A DNA stretch of 64,000 nucleotides from NCBI GenBank assembly GCA_944415565.1, contig CALYBQ010000013.1, positions 207,370 to 271,369 on the forward strand, read 5' to 3'. Positions 52,304 to 62,719 of the stretch are shown piece by piece. The stretch's first letter is position 1; every line of letters begins with the position of its first letter. The position numbers and the translations under genes were made by a program. The stretch is from an uncultured Rikenellaceae bacterium (GTDB taxonomy: Bacteria; Bacteroidota; Bacteroidia; Bacteroidales; Rikenellaceae). The notes below the pieces were generated by a model. That model ran no database searches and was not told the DNA's origin. It worked only from the letters and a program-made list of their open reading frames with translations.

Positions 52304-53965
52304 ATGCTGGAGCAAAATCTTATAAGGATGTACGAGCGTAGTTTCCGCCATAACGGGGAACTGCCTGCGCTTACCGACTATTTCAAAAAGGAGACGTTTA
52401 CCTATTTCGAAACGGCAGTGGAGATGGCCAAACTCCATTTGCTGTTCGAGAAGTGCGGCATAGTGCCGGGGGATAAAATTTCGCTCATCGGACGCAACAA
52501 TCCGCGTTGGTGCATAGCCTATCTGGCCGCGATAACTTACGGGGCGGTGATAGTGCCTATCTTGCAGGACTTCCCGGCGAACGACGTACATCATATCATA
52601 AACCATTCCGATTCCAAGCTGCTCTTCTGCGGAGACAGGCATTGGGACGCTATCGAGACCGACCAGATGGAAAACGTGCTGGCCGCCATCAATCTGACGG
52701 ACTTCGGATGCCTTTACGACCGTTCGGAGGACGGAGCGATAGGCGAGTTCCAGAAGAATATCGAAGCGAACTTCAACGAGAGGTATCCGGATGGTTTCAA
52801 GACAGAGGACATCAAGTACCATGACGTCAAGAACGACGACATGATAGTGCTAAACTATACGTCGGGAACGACCGGGTTCAGCAAGGGCGTGATGCTCACT
52901 TGCAACAACTTTACGGGTAACGTATGTTTCTGCATCGACCTCGGCATCAGGTTGAGGTACGACCGCGTGCTTTCGTTCCTGCCGTTGGCCCACGCATACG
53001 GATGTACGCTGGATTTCATGCTGTCGCTCGCTGTCGGCGCCCATGTCACGCTGCTCGGCAAGACTCCGTCGCCCAAGCTGCTGATCGAGGCCATGCAGGA
53101 GGTGAAGCCGCAGGTCATATGTTGCGTGCCGCTGATACTGGAGAAAATATGCCGCAAACAGGTGTTCCCGATGCTCGGCAAAGGTTTCATGCGTTTCGCT
53201 TTGCAAATACCGCTGCTCGATGCCAAGATATACGCGAAGATTCGCCAGAAGTTGCTCGATACGTTCGGCGGCGAGGTCAGGCAGTTCATCGTCGGCGGAG
53301 CACCGTTCAATCACGAGGTCGAGGAGTTTCTGTTGAAGATAAAGTTCCCGGTAACGGTCGGTTACGGCATGACCGAGTGTGCGCCGCTTATCAGCTACTC
53401 GCATTGGTATAATTTCAAACCGGCGTCGTGCGGTATGGTCCTGCACGGGTACATGGACGTGAAGATAGACTCCGAGGACCCGTATAACGTTCCGGGAGAG
53501 ATACTTACGAAGGGCGAGAACGTGATGCTGGGGTATTACAAGAACCAGAAGGCGACGGACGACGTGCTTGAAAAGGACGGATGGCTGCATACTGGCGACA
53601 TAGGTACGATAGACCCGGACGGGACAATATTCATACGCGGACGCTGCAAGAGCATGGTGCTCGGGGCGAACGGTCAGAATATCTATCCGGAGGAGATCGA
53701 GGCAAAGCTGAACAATCTCTATTGCGTCATGGAGTCGCTGATCGTTGAGCGCGACGGGAAACTGGTGGCGCTGGTATATCCCGATTACGAGCGGGCCGAT
53801 GCCGACCATGTCAACGGCAATCTTCCGGAGGTGATGAAAAAGAACCTCGAAGAGTTGAACACGCTGGTCGCTCCGTATGAAAAGGTGTCGGATATAGTTC
53901 TTTATCCGAATGAGTTCGAGAAGACACCCAAAAAGAGTATAAAACGCTATCTGTATAACGTATAG
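52304..53965 (+). CDS. Long-chain acyl-CoA synthetase (AMP-forming)
   Basis: A 553-residue member of the ANL superfamily, which activates fatty acids to acyl-CoA via acyl-AMP. The phosphate loop is LNYTSGTTGFSKGVMLTC, the aromatic/adenine motif is VTVGYGMTECAPLISYS, and the ATP-binding aspartate lies in GWLHTGDIGTIDPDGTIFIRGRCKSM. The lysine of the last motif lies in FEKTPKKSIKRYLY. A TTG is present four codons upstream, but the ATG at 52304 (MLEQNLIRMYERSF) is the family-like start. It may supply exogenous fatty acids to phospholipids together with PlsY upstream, although each has its own promoter. Confidence 0.92.
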   Translation: MLEQNLIRMYERSFRHNGELPALTDYFKKETFTYFETAVEMAKLHLLFEKCGIVPGDKISLIGRNNPRWCIAYLAAITYGAVIVPILQDFPANDVHHIINHSDSKLLFCGDRHWDAIETDQMENVLAAINLTDFGCLYDRSEDGAIGEFQKNIEANFNERYPDGFKTEDIKYHDVKNDDMIVLNYTSGTTGFSKGVMLTCNNFTGNVCFCIDLGIRLRYDRVLSFLPLAHAYGCTLDFMLSLAVGAHVTLLGKTPSPKLLIEAMQEVKPQVICCVPLILEKICRKQVFPMLGKGFMRFALQIPLLDAKIYAKIRQKLLDTFGGEVRQFIVGGAPFNHEVEEFLLKIKFPVTVGYGMTECAPLISYSHWYNFKPASCGMVLHGYMDVKIDSEDPYNVPGEILTKGENVMLGYYKNQKATDDVLEKDGWLHTGDIGTIDPDGTIFIRGRCKSMVLGANGQNIYPEEIEAKLNNLYCVMESLIVERDGKLVALVYPDYERADADHVNGNLPEVMKKNLEELNTLVAPYEKVSDIVLYPNEFEKTPKKSIKRYLYNV

Positions 53966-53968
53966 CAA

Positions 53969-54492
53969 GTTAGCAGATTCTAATTATGCAAGCACCAGAC
54001 CTGAACCGTCGGGTGCTTGTCGTTTGTACGGGTATGGAGTGCGTCTACTCGGCACTATATTTCTATGGGTGGGATGGTGTCTGGCTTTTGTTGAAACCGA
54101 TTTGCGAAGATAGAATCCCACATTGAGATCGGTTTGGTGTGGATGTTTCGGGGATACTGGTACGATAGTAAGTAAATAATGGGGCATATCTCCTTCGCTG
54201 TTTCTTGCACGAATAGGTGGGGTATGCGCTCTGTGGGTTATGTGAATCCGGATAATGTTATGGCGCAATAGTGTGTGTGCCTTGCCTGATTTGTTGTATG
54301 ATTGTTGCCGGAAGACTAATGGCGTTTATCTTAGATTAAGCGAAAACCTAATACCTTCCTGTATGTATTGAGCAAGGTAGGTCCGATGCAGGTATTCTGT
54401 CAACTGTGGCGTGGTTGTCGAACCGGATAAATGCGTTTTTAGCGTAGGCGCGTGAACGGTTTTTTCGGCCTTGTAGTCCGTCCGCCGCACGG
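53969..54492. other. Intergenic region between the acyl-CoA ligase and a glycosyltransferase
   Basis: About 520 bases separating convergent genes. A weak hairpin at 53989-54019 (CAAGCACC with GGTGCTTG) may end the ligase transcript. The rest is G/T-rich with no recognisable gene, RNA or repeat. Confidence 0.4.
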
Positions 54493-55794
54493 TCACAGAT
54501 AGAGGGCGCCGCGAATTTTAGTCTCCCGGCGCGTGGCCATTACTTTTCCGATGGCCGCTATTGCCATGAACGGAAGGCGTAATGGCTTCATCGAGCCGTG
54601 TTTCGCTGCATATTTGCAGGATAGTATCGCCACGGTCCACAGAGCGCGTGCAATGGCTCTCGTGGCGGACACGGAGATGTCGCATGCGGCAGGCAGGAAG
54701 ACGGAGTTGTAGGCCATGAACACGGCCTTGTTCAGATCCTCGCTCCACGGTGGTCGTATGGCTCGGTCGTGAACGGCGCAGACATGCGGACAGATTCCCG
54801 CTTTCATGCCGTGATAGTATAGCCGGTCGAGATAGTTGTAGTCCTCGCCGTAGTGGCTGAAGATAGGGGCGAACCCGCCGACCTTACTGACCGCTTCCGC
54901 CGAAATCAGCCAATGCGCCGCCATGACGTGCCGTATGTCGTAGACGCTGCGTAGTGTGTGGCGTGGGCCGGTTGGTCCTGCCGGGTGGTTTGTACCTGCT
55001 GTGCCGGTCGTTGGGCGTAGTGTCGCGGTGGTGGCGTTGGTTGGGCAGTCGGGGTAGTTGTTACTCGTCGCACTGGGAGTGCTGGTCATATTGGCCTCGC
55101 AGTCGGAGCGGTCGGGATGAGTGCCGCCGATTATATTGCCTGTGCGCTTGTCACTGACCGCACAGTTATCGCTTGCTGGGATAATTGTCTCTTGTTGCAC
55201 TGGGACTGGGGTGTTATTCCCCGTGCTGCTATCGTTAGTCCGGTCTGTTTGGCTGGCCGGACTGCTGTCGTTCGTTTGGGCGGCTACGCTGGGCGTGCTG
55301 ATGGCGCGGCTATCGTGAGCCGAACGGTCAGCAGCCATGTCTGCAAGGTATCCGGTGCAATTGGGTGCTTCGCAGCATCGGGCGAAGTTGGCGTCGGGGG
55401 TTACATTATCCGCCTGCATCTGCATCGGGCTGAGAACCCCGTATCGGGGATTGCGTCTGTGCAGCTCCGTCAGCCGTAAGATGGCTTCCGGCTCGATCCA
55501 CGCGTCCTGATTCAGCAGATAGACGTAATCGAAGCCCTTGTCGAGCGCATACCGTATGCCTATGTTGTTAGCCTTTCCGAATCCCAGATTTTGCCCGGTT
55601 TCGATCAGTGTCACCTCCGGCCACCGCTCACGTATGACGTCCGGCGTTCCGTCTGTCGAGCCGTTGTCCACGATGACGACATCGAGCCGTATGTCAGGAT
55701 GCCTCAACGTTCCCAGACATTTGTCGAGCCATAGTTTCCCGTTGTAGGTGACTACGATGACGAATATCCGGGGCGTCTGTATGGCGGACGTCAT
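54493..55794 (-). CDS. Family 2 glycosyltransferase with a large low-complexity insertion
   Basis: A 433-residue GT-A enzyme. The N-terminus has the GT2 pattern: IFVIVVTYNGKLWLDKCLGTLRHPD, VVIVDNGSTDGTPDVIRERWPEV, NLGFGKANNIGIRYALDKGFDYVYLLNQDAW, where NQDAW holds the metal-binding acidic motif. Residues about 155-285 are a low-complexity stretch rich in Ser, Thr, Asn, Pro, Ala and Asp, breaking the catalytic domain. It resumes with HWLISAEAVSKVGGFAPIFSHYGEDYNYLDRLYYHG, the acceptor/catalytic ED region, so the frame is intact. Relatives are rhamnosyltransferase-like; substrate unknown. It starts 18 bases after the secA stop and may be read from the secA transcript. Confidence 0.85.
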   Translation of the reverse strand: MTSAIQTPRIFVIVVTYNGKLWLDKCLGTLRHPDIRLDVVIVDNGSTDGTPDVIRERWPEVTLIETGQNLGFGKANNIGIRYALDKGFDYVYLLNQDAWIEPEAILRLTELHRRNPRYGVLSPMQMQADNVTPDANFARCCEAPNCTGYLADMAADRSAHDSRAISTPSVAAQTNDSSPASQTDRTNDSSTGNNTPVPVQQETIIPASDNCAVSDKRTGNIIGGTHPDRSDCEANMTSTPSATSNNYPDCPTNATTATLRPTTGTAGTNHPAGPTGPRHTLRSVYDIRHVMAAHWLISAEAVSKVGGFAPIFSHYGEDYNYLDRLYYHGMKAGICPHVCAVHDRAIRPPWSEDLNKAVFMAYNSVFLPAACDISVSATRAIARALWTVAILSCKYAAKHGSMKPLRLPFMAIAAIGKVMATRRETKIRGALYL

Positions 55795-55812
55795 GTTCGA
55801 ATAGGCGTTACC

Positions 55813-58800
55813 TTACATGCCGCGGCCGTGGCACTGCTTGTACTTCTTTCCGCTTCCGCATGGGCAGGGGTCGTTGCGTCCCACTTTGGGCTCGGCCTGT
55901 ACAGGGGCCGTGCGTCCGCGGTCGGCAGCTCCAGCGTTGCGGGCGGCTTCCATGCGCGACTCCTGCAACTTGCTCATGTCGGTCTTGGGTTTCTGCTCCC
56001 TCTGGCGCGTCATCTCCTCGTCAGCCGCATTGCGTACAGGGATGAAGCCCTTGTTGAGAACGGCGAGTACCTCGCGGTTGATCTTGTCCAACATCTTGCT
56101 GAACAGCTCGTAAGACTCGAACTTGTAGATGAGTAGCGGGTCTTTTTGCTCGTAGGTGGCGTTCTGCACACTCTGGCGGAGGTCGTCCATCTCCCTAAGG
56201 TGCTCCCTCCAGTTGTCGTCTATGGTAGTGAGCATCACTATCTTGCTGAAGACCTTGTATATCTCCGTACAGTCCGATTCGAAGCACTTCTTGAGCTCTA
56301 CCGGGACATTGTAGCCGAGTTTCCCGTCGGTTATCGGAATGAAGATATTCTCGAACTGGCTGCCCTGTTCCGTATATATCCTGTCGATTGTCGGCTTGGC
56401 GGTAGAGGCTACCTGCTGTGCGCGGCGCTTGTAGGCCTCGCGAAGGTCGTTGGCTATCGCGTCTACGAACTCGTGTTTGTGTCTCTTCATCTGCTCGAAC
56501 TGCTCCTCGTTGAACGAAGGCTGTATGGCCACGAGACGGATGAGTTCCAATGACATGGTTTCGAAATCTTCTTCGCAGTAATTGTCTGCGAACGACTCCG
56601 CGAAGTCCATGACTATGTTATTGAGGTCGATCTCTACGCGTTCGCCGTACAGCGCGTGGCGTCGGCGGGTGTAGATAACTTCCCTCTGCGAGTTCATCAC
56701 GTCGTCGTATTCGAGCAGACGCTTACGGATGCCGAAGTTGTTCTCCTCGACCTTCTTCTGTGCACGTTCGATGGCTTTCGACATCATGCCCGCCTGTATC
56801 GACTCGCCCTCTTTGAGGCCCATGCGGTCCATCATGCCCGATATGCGTTCCGAGCCGAAGAGCCTCATCAGGTCGTCTTCCAGCGATACGAAGAACTGCG
56901 ACGACCCGGGATCTCCCTGACGGCCGGCACGTCCGCGCAACTGGCGGTCCACACGGCGCGATTCGTGGCGTTCCGTACCGATGATGGCCAAACCGCCTGC
57001 GTCCTTGACCTCCTGCGTGAGCTTGATGTCGGTACCACGGCCGGCCATGTTGGTGGCGATGGTGACCTGTCCCGAACGTCCCGCTTCGGCTACGACCTGA
57101 GCTTCGAGCTGGTGCTGTTTGGCGTTAAGTACGTTGTGCTTTATACCCTTGAGCTTGAGCATGCGGCTCAATAGCTCGGATATTTCGACAGACGTGGTTC
57201 CGACGAGTACCGGACGGCCTTCGCTTACGAGTGCCTCGATCTCGTCTATTACGGCCGCGTATTTCTCGCGCTTAGTCTTGTATATTAGGTCGTTGCGGTC
57301 GTCGCGTATCACCGGACGGTTGGTCGGGATGACAACCACGTCGAGTTTGTAGATGCTCCAGAATTCGCTCGCTTCCGTTTCGGCCGTACCGGTCATACCG
57401 GCGAGTTTATGGTACATACGGAAGTAGTTCTGCAAGGTTACGGTGGCGAAAGTTTGCGTCGCGGCTTCGACCTTCACGCGCTCCTTGGCCTCGATGGCTT
57501 GGTGGAGTCCGTCGGAGTAGCGTCGGCCATCCATGATACGGCCCGTCTGCTCGTCCACGATCATTACCTTGTTGTCGATAACGACGTACTCGACGTCCTT
57601 CTCGAACATGCTGTATGCCTTCAAGAGCTGGTTGACGGTGTGTACGCGTTCGGTCTTGATGGCGTAGTCGTTGATTACGGCGTCTTTCTTGGCCGCTTTC
57701 TCCTCTGCCGTCTCCTCCGACTTTTCGAGCTCGGCCACAGCCGCGCCTATGTCGGGCAGCACGAAGAATCCGTCTTCACCGAAACTCCGCGAGAGAGTCT
57801 CGTGTCCCTTATCGGTGAGTTCTACGGAGTTGAGCTTCTCGTCGATTACGAAGAACAGCGGGTCTGTGATCTCGGGCATGCGGCGGTTGTTGTCCTGCAT
57901 GTAGATGTTCTCCGTCTTCTGCATCAGCGTCTTGACGCCCGGCTCACTGAGGAATTTGATGAGCGGTTTGTATTTCGGGAAGCCCTTGTGTGCACGGTAG
58001 AGCAGTATGCCGCCCTCGTCGTTCTTACCGTCGCCTATGAGCTTGCGGGCGTCGGCGAGAAGCTGCGTCACGAGGTTCTTCTGCAAGTTGAACAACTGCT
58101 CGATTGCCGGACGGTACTGTTCGAACATCTGGTCGTCGCCTTTCGGCACGGGACCGGATATGATAAGCGGTGTACGGGCGTCGTCGATCAACACGGAGTC
58201 AACCTCATCGACTATCGCGAAGTGGTGCTTGCGCTGTACGAGGTCGTCCTTCGAGATTGACATGTTGTCGCGCAGGTAGTCGAAGCCGAATTCGTTGTTT
58301 GTACCGAACGTGATGTCGGCGTTGTAGGCTTTGCGTCGCGCGTCTGAGTTGGGCTGGTGGCGGTCGATGCAGTCCACCGAGAGTCCGTGGAACATATACA
58401 TCGGGCCCATCCATTCCGAGTCGCGTCGTGCAAGGTAGTCGTTGACCGTAACTACGTGTACGCCCTTGCCTGCCAATGCGTTGAGAAATACGGGCAGTGT
58501 AGCCACAAGGGTCTTGCCTTCACCTGTTGCCATTTCGGCTATCTTGCCTTTGTGCAGCACCACGCCGCCGAACAACTGCACGTCGTAGTGCACCATGTCC
58601 CATGTCATGAGGTTGCCGCCGGCCGTCCAACTGTTCTTGTAGATTGCCTTGTCGCCTTCGATGGTCACAAAGTCCTTTGTGGTGGAGAGGTCGCGGTCGA
58701 AATCTGTCGCCGTAACCTCGACCGTTTCGTTCTCCTTGAAGCGGCGTGCCGTGTCTTTCATGATGGCGAACGCTTCGGGAAGTATCTCGTCGAGCTTTTT

Positions 58801-59109
58801 CTCAATATCTTCGTCTATCTTTTCTGTCAGCTTGTCTATCTCTTTTGAGATGCGTTCCTTCTCGTCGAGCGATATTTCCGGCAGTTCGAGCTGCTCTTTC
58901 AGTTCTGCTATCCGGCTTTCGTCCGGAGCGATAGTGTCGGCTATGCTCTTGCGTAATGCTTGTGCGCGTTCGCGGAGTTCGTCGTGCGTGAGTTTTTCTA
59001 TTTGCGGGTAGACCTCTTTGATCCTGTTGACATAGGGTTCGATCTCTTTGCGGTCCTTTTCGTTCTTCGTGCCGAAGAACATCTTCAATAATCCTGCTAC
59101 TATATCCAT
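55813..59109 (-). CDS. secA: Preprotein translocase ATPase SecA
   Basis: A 1098-residue motor that drives proteins through SecYEG. Walker A is [15 protein letters not shown], the DEAD-type motif is [23 protein letters not shown], and later helicase motifs include [12 protein letters not shown] and [25 protein letters not shown]. The C-terminus has the zinc-binding SEC-C motif [14 protein letters not shown]. The protein is longer than the roughly 900 residues of the Escherichia coli form: extra charged helical segments near 60-115 and near 440-470 account for this and are usual in the phylum. The glycosyltransferase follows 18 bases after the stop. Confidence 0.98.
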   Translation of the reverse strand: MDIVAGLLKMFFGTKNEKDRKEIEPYVNRIKEVYPQIEKLTHDELRERAQALRKSIADTIAPDESRIAELKEQLELPEISLDEKERISKEIDKLTEKIDEDIEKKLDEILPEAFAIMKDTARRFKENETVEVTATDFDRDLSTTKDFVTIEGDKAIYKNSWTAGGNLMTWDMVHYDVQLFGGVVLHKGKIAEMATGEGKTLVATLPVFLNALAGKGVHVVTVNDYLARRDSEWMGPMYMFHGLSVDCIDRHQPNSDARRKAYNADITFGTNNEFGFDYLRDNMSISKDDLVQRKHHFAIVDEVDSVLIDDARTPLIISGPVPKGDDQMFEQYRPAIEQLFNLQKNLVTQLLADARKLIGDGKNDEGGILLYRAHKGFPKYKPLIKFLSEPGVKTLMQKTENIYMQDNNRRMPEITDPLFFVIDEKLNSVELTDKGHETLSRSFGEDGFFVLPDIGAAVAELEKSEETAEEKAAKKDAVINDYAIKTERVHTVNQLLKAYSMFEKDVEYVVIDNKVMIVDEQTGRIMDGRRYSDGLHQAIEAKERVKVEAATQTFATVTLQNYFRMYHKLAGMTGTAETEASEFWSIYKLDVVVIPTNRPVIRDDRNDLIYKTKREKYAAVIDEIEALVSEGRPVLVGTTSVEISELLSRMLKLKGIKHNVLNAKQHQLEAQVVAEAGRSGQVTIATNMAGRGTDIKLTQEVKDAGGLAIIGTERHESRRVDRQLRGRAGRQGDPGSSQFFVSLEDDLMRLFGSERISGMMDRMGLKEGESIQAGMMSKAIERAQKKVEENNFGIRKRLLEYDDVMNSQREVIYTRRRHALYGERVEIDLNNIVMDFAESFADNYCEEDFETMSLELIRLVAIQPSFNEEQFEQMKRHKHEFVDAIANDLREAYKRRAQQVASTAKPTIDRIYTEQGSQFENIFIPITDGKLGYNVPVELKKCFESDCTEIYKVFSKIVMLTTIDDNWREHLREMDDLRQSVQNATYEQKDPLLIYKFESYELFSKMLDKINREVLAVLNKGFIPVRNAADEEMTRQREQKPKTDMSKLQESRMEAARNAGAADRGRTAPVQAEPKVGRNDPCPCGSGKKYKQCHGRGM

Positions 59110-59131
59110 TGTGTCGTATTAATTCAGAGTG

Positions 59132-59154
59132 CTTTTACAGAATCCGTAAAAGTA
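59132..59154 (-). promoter_or_regulatory. Possible secA promoter with overlapping dyad
   Basis: On the minus strand TACTTTTA (59147-59154) is one base from TAnnTTTG. It overlaps a perfect inverted repeat, CTTTTAC (59132-59138) and GTAAAAG (59146-59152), 22 bases or more before the secA ATG. Tentative. Confidence 0.3.
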
Positions 59155-59231
59155 ATAAAATTCGGTAGAAACATGAAAGATTATACCGAATAAATTGATA
59201 TTAAGTTAATATGCCGAGTTGACTTGAGCTG

Positions 59232-60509
59232 TTATGTGTTGCTGAGAGTCTGTTTGGCTATATCCCTAAGCACCCGTTTGCACACAGGGCATTGCCAGCA
59301 CAAACCTTTGCGGCAGAATTCGTTGCCGAGTTGCAGCATGGCCTGCGAATCGAAAGCGCTCTCCATCACCACTCCGCCGGCACGCCATGCGTTGATGTAC
59401 TTGTTGTCCTCGCAGTTGATCTTTTCGAGCAGGTCGAGCGCTGTCTCCTTGAGTTTCTCGTCGCCCGTGTAGTCGGCGTAGGCGAACATCATCGGGGCCG
59501 TCAGGTTGATGCCCAGCAGCGAAGCCTTGAAATGACCTATGCGTTTGGGCTGCTCGGGCGACGGATGAGACGGGACGTAGTGGGTTGACCAATATTGCGA
59601 CGCTTCGGCGCGGAACATACGGTGGATGTCTTCGACAGTGCGGCATTTAATCATGTTGTCGAACAGGAATTCGCGCGTCGAAAGGAACGTTGCCATCTGG
59701 GCTATGCGTAGCACCGGATGGTTGTTGGGATTCGTGCGCGATATGGACCATCGCCCGGCCTCCATGGGCGTTATCGAGTATTTCTGCCGCAGGTAGTCGA
59801 ATGTGGTTTTGAGTTCGCGGATGTAGCTGTCGTCGCCGTACATTTCGAGCAGGCCCGATGCGCCGAGGAGCAAGGCTTCGATATAGACTATCGAGTTGCG
59901 TTCGCGCGAGATGGCGGTGTAGCGCACCCGGCGGGCGAGTTCGGTGAATGTCTCCTTGTTTTTGCTGTCGCCCATGGTACGCATCAGCATGACGTACATC
60001 GTCTCGTTCCAGTTCTGGTCGTATTCGTCGTATATCGCTTGCAGGTCGCTGCATTTGCGCGCCATGCGGTCGGCCAGCAGACGGGTGAACATGGCGACGC
60101 GTTCGTGGCTTGCCATGCCGGCGATGTGCTTGGCACAGCGATATTGTGGTGCGCCTTCGCGCAATACTTCGTAAGCGGTTGCCAGTACTGGGTCTATCCA
60201 TAAGACTGCCTGTGGAACCGGCTGTCCGTCATCGCGCATGACGACCTGCGACGGGCGCAGTACTATCTGGAGTATCGCAGAGGCGTTGCCTTTGTTGGCG
60301 GTCGGTCCGCTGTCCTCACCGGCGATTATATCTCCTCGGTATACGGTCCGGCCTATTTCGATTTCCGCTCCTGAGAATCTGTCGATTGCCGGGTCGTATT
60401 CTCCGTGAGAACGGACTGCGACCGGTTCGCCAGCCGGTGTGACGAGGCGCGGCTCGGGAATGAGACGCCAGACGGCTTTGAGAAATTCGTTGGTGTAGCG
60501 CGGGTCCAT
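59232..60509 (-). CDS. DUF2851-family protein
   Basis: A 425-residue protein of a family known to me only from Bacteroidota-type genomes as DUF2851. It is soluble, without signal peptide or membrane helices. The N-terminus is MDPRYTNEFLKAVWRLIPEPRLVT. Conserved-looking blocks include WNETMYVMLMRTMGDSKNKETFTELARRV and MEAGRWSISRTNPNNHPVLRIAQMATF, and the C-terminus has a CxxxxCxxCxxC cluster (CRKGLCWQCPVC) that could bind metal. Function is unknown. It lies upstream of secA on the same strand, with 122 bases between them. I cannot tell whether it shares a transcript. Confidence 0.8.
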   Translation of the reverse strand: MDPRYTNEFLKAVWRLIPEPRLVTPAGEPVAVRSHGEYDPAIDRFSGAEIEIGRTVYRGDIIAGEDSGPTANKGNASAILQIVLRPSQVVMRDDGQPVPQAVLWIDPVLATAYEVLREGAPQYRCAKHIAGMASHERVAMFTRLLADRMARKCSDLQAIYDEYDQNWNETMYVMLMRTMGDSKNKETFTELARRVRYTAISRERNSIVYIEALLLGASGLLEMYGDDSYIRELKTTFDYLRQKYSITPMEAGRWSISRTNPNNHPVLRIAQMATFLSTREFLFDNMIKCRTVEDIHRMFRAEASQYWSTHYVPSHPSPEQPKRIGHFKASLLGINLTAPMMFAYADYTGDEKLKETALDLLEKINCEDNKYINAWRAGGVVMESAFDSQAMLQLGNEFCRKGLCWQCPVCKRVLRDIAKQTLSNT

Positions 60510-60593
60510 GCAGATGTCGAAATGTTCAAGTTCGTAACGCTAATTTACGCGTTTTTTACCGGCTGTGCAAGATTTATGGTTGCGGTGGGCGTA

Positions 60594-60628
60594 AAAATAG
60601 CAGAAGCGGACCGTGCGATCCGCTTCTG
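60594..60628 (-). terminator. Terminator of the carboxylase genes
   Basis: CAGAAGCGGA (60601-60610) pairs exactly with TCCGCTTCTG (60619-60628). Read on the minus strand it is followed by CTATTTTTA. It lies 28 bases after the biotin carrier stop. Confidence 0.82.
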
Positions 60629-60655
60629 TGCTATGAAAGGATGGAGAGTCGCGGC

Positions 60656-60964
60656 TTACGCCACCTCTACCATTATGTGGTTCTTGGGAAGGTTCTGGCC
60701 TTTCTCCACGTTGATTTTCTTCACTACGCCGTCGATAGGCGAGAGTATCTTGTTGTTCATCTTCATGGCGCGGAAGACCATGAGCAGGTCGCCCTTCTTC
60801 ACCTTGTCGCCCTCCTTGACGTTTATCTCGCTGACGGTTCCCGGCATGAACGACAATACTGTGCCCGCACCGACGGATACCCATGTCTCCTGTTTGATGT
60901 ACTTGCGGTTGTCGCCGCCATTGCCGGCCGGGACGTTACCTGATGTTTGTTTTTTATCTGACAT
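60656..60964 (-). CDS. Biotin carboxyl carrier protein of an acyl-CoA carboxylase/decarboxylase
   Basis: A 102-residue biotinyl domain protein. After a disordered, Gly/Asn-rich N-terminus (about 1-20) the barrel-like domain carries PGTVSEINVKEGDKVKKGDLLMVFRAMKMNNKILSPIDG; the biotinylated lysine is Lys68 in AMKM. The residue before the motif is Arg, where most carriers have Glu (EAMKM). It lies 12 bases after the carboxyltransferase gene, so the two are certainly co-transcribed and the biotin should shuttle carboxyl groups to that subunit. No membrane (decarboxylase) subunits or biotin carboxylase follow. Confidence 0.9.
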   Translation of the reverse strand: MSDKKQTSGNVPAGNGGDNRKYIKQETWVSVGAGTVLSFMPGTVSEINVKEGDKVKKGDLLMVFRAMKMNNKILSPIDGVVKKINVEKGQNLPKNHIMVEVA

Positions 60965-60976
60965 AACTTGTTCGGT

Positions 60977-62521
60977 TTAAAATGGAGGAAGACCGTGTTT
61001 CTTTTTGGGACGGCCCACGTCTTTGGTCGAAGCCACGCTCAACGCCTGTTCCACGAATTTGCGGGTATCTTCCGGCGCTATCACGGCGTCGATGTAGCCT
61101 TTGGAGGCCGCAACGTACGGATTCGCGAATTTGTCCTTGTACTCCTGAATCTTGAGTTCGCGCATTTTCGCCGGATCTTCGGCTTCCATGATCTCCTTGC
61201 GGAAGATGATGTTTGCCGCACCTTCGGCGCCCATTACTGCGATCTCGGCCGACGGCCATGCGAACACGAAGTCCGAGCGCAGGTGGCGCGAACCCATTGC
61301 GATGTAGCCGCCGCCGTAAGCCTTACGCAGGATTATGGTGATTTTGGCCACCGTGCTTTCGCTGTATGCGTAGAGTATCTTCGCACCGTGGCGGATGACA
61401 CCGGCGTGCTCTTGGTCGATTCCCGGAAGGTAACCCGGAAGGTCTTCGAGCGTTATGATCGGGATGTTGAACGAGTCGCAGAATCGGATGAAACGGGCGA
61501 TCTTGTCCGACGAGTCGCAGTCGAGTACTCCTGCGAACACGAGCGGCTGGTTGGCCACGAAGCCTACCGTTTCGCCGTTCACGCGGCCGAAACCTATGAC
61601 GGCGTTGGCGGCGAACATCTCCATCACCTCCATGAAGTCGCTGTCGTCTACGATCGCTCTGATTACGTCGCGGACGTCGTAGGGTTCCGACGGATCGGCC
61701 GGGACTATTTTGGTGATGTCGTATTTCTTGAGCGGTTTCGACGGAACGACCTTTTCGGCCTTGTTCTTGTTGTTGGCCGGGATCATCGAGATCAGGCGGC
61801 GTATCTGTGCGAAACACTCGTCCTCGCTTTCGGCGAAGAAATGTGCGTTACCGCTGATTTCGGCGTGTACGCGTGCGCCGCCGAGGTCTTCGGCCGATAT
61901 GTCCTCTCCGAGTACCGTCTTGATGACCTCCGGTCCGGTGATGAACATTTTCGAGATTTTGTCTACCACGAATACGAAGTCGGTGAGGGCGGGCGAGTAG
62001 ACCGCACCTCCGGCACACGGGCCGAGGATGACCGAAATCTGAGGAATGACGCCGCTCGAAAGCGTATTGCGGAAGAATATCTCGCCGTAACCCGCCAATG
62101 CGTTCACACCCTCCTGTATGCGTGCGCCGCCGGAGTCGTTGATTCCGATGATCGGGATACGCATGTTGAGCGCGTAGTCCATCATCTTGGTGATCTTGCG
62201 TGCGTGTGCGAAGCCGAGCGAACCGCCCGCTACGGTGAAGTCCTGTGCGTATACAGCCACCGGATTGCCGAGTATGAACCCGGTACCTATGATAACGCCG
62301 TCGCCGGGGAGCTCCTTGCCCTGCATCCCGAAGTCGGTGTTGTCGTGTTTTACGAAAATGTCGTATTCCTGGAAAGTGTCCTTGTCCAGCAGCGCGATGA
62401 TACGCTCACGGGCCGTGAGCTTACCCATTGCCTTTTGTTTTTCAACAGCTTTCGCGCCCCCTCCGCCATAGATCTTCTCCATGCGTTGTTTGAGGTCGAG
62501 AACTTTCTTGTCTTCTGACAT
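60977..62521 (-). CDS. Carboxyltransferase subunit (propionyl-CoA carboxylase beta/methylmalonyl-CoA decarboxylase alpha)
   Basis: A 514-residue biotin-dependent carboxyltransferase. The two crotonase-like halves are clear: the first with GGSLGFAHARKITKMMDYAL, GINDSGGARIQEGVNALAGYGEIF and GPCAGGAVYSPALTDFVF, the second with EDLPGYLPGIDQEHAGVIRHGAKILYAYSEST and RKAYGGGYIAMGSRHLRSDF. These are the acyl-CoA and carboxybiotin oxyanion loops of the propionyl-CoA/methylmalonyl-CoA branch. In Bacteroidota this family works in succinate-propionate metabolism. The biotin carrier follows 12 bases later. Whether it works as carboxylase or as part of a sodium-pumping decarboxylase depends on partners outside the window. 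Confidence 0.93.
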   Translation of the reverse strand: MSEDKKVLDLKQRMEKIYGGGGAKAVEKQKAMGKLTARERIIALLDKDTFQEYDIFVKHDNTDFGMQGKELPGDGVIIGTGFILGNPVAVYAQDFTVAGGSLGFAHARKITKMMDYALNMRIPIIGINDSGGARIQEGVNALAGYGEIFFRNTLSSGVIPQISVILGPCAGGAVYSPALTDFVFVVDKISKMFITGPEVIKTVLGEDISAEDLGGARVHAEISGNAHFFAESEDECFAQIRRLISMIPANNKNKAEKVVPSKPLKKYDITKIVPADPSEPYDVRDVIRAIVDDSDFMEVMEMFAANAVIGFGRVNGETVGFVANQPLVFAGVLDCDSSDKIARFIRFCDSFNIPIITLEDLPGYLPGIDQEHAGVIRHGAKILYAYSESTVAKITIILRKAYGGGYIAMGSRHLRSDFVFAWPSAEIAVMGAEGAANIIFRKEIMEAEDPAKMRELKIQEYKDKFANPYVAASKGYIDAVIAPEDTRKFVEQALSVASTKDVGRPKKKHGLPPF

Positions 62522-62719
62522 ACAATGATTGTTTAGATTAGTCTTTTTAGAACGGAGATGCCGCGTTTGTCGGTCGGCGCCGCCCGTTATACGGACACAA
62601 GTTTAGCAATTATTTTTCAAATATGGTGCAAACAGAGGGGAATCATAGGCAAAATCTTGTTTTCCGAAACGATTCGCCGGACGTCCGCCATGTGTCGCAC
62701 AAGCCTGTTCTGTATTGTT

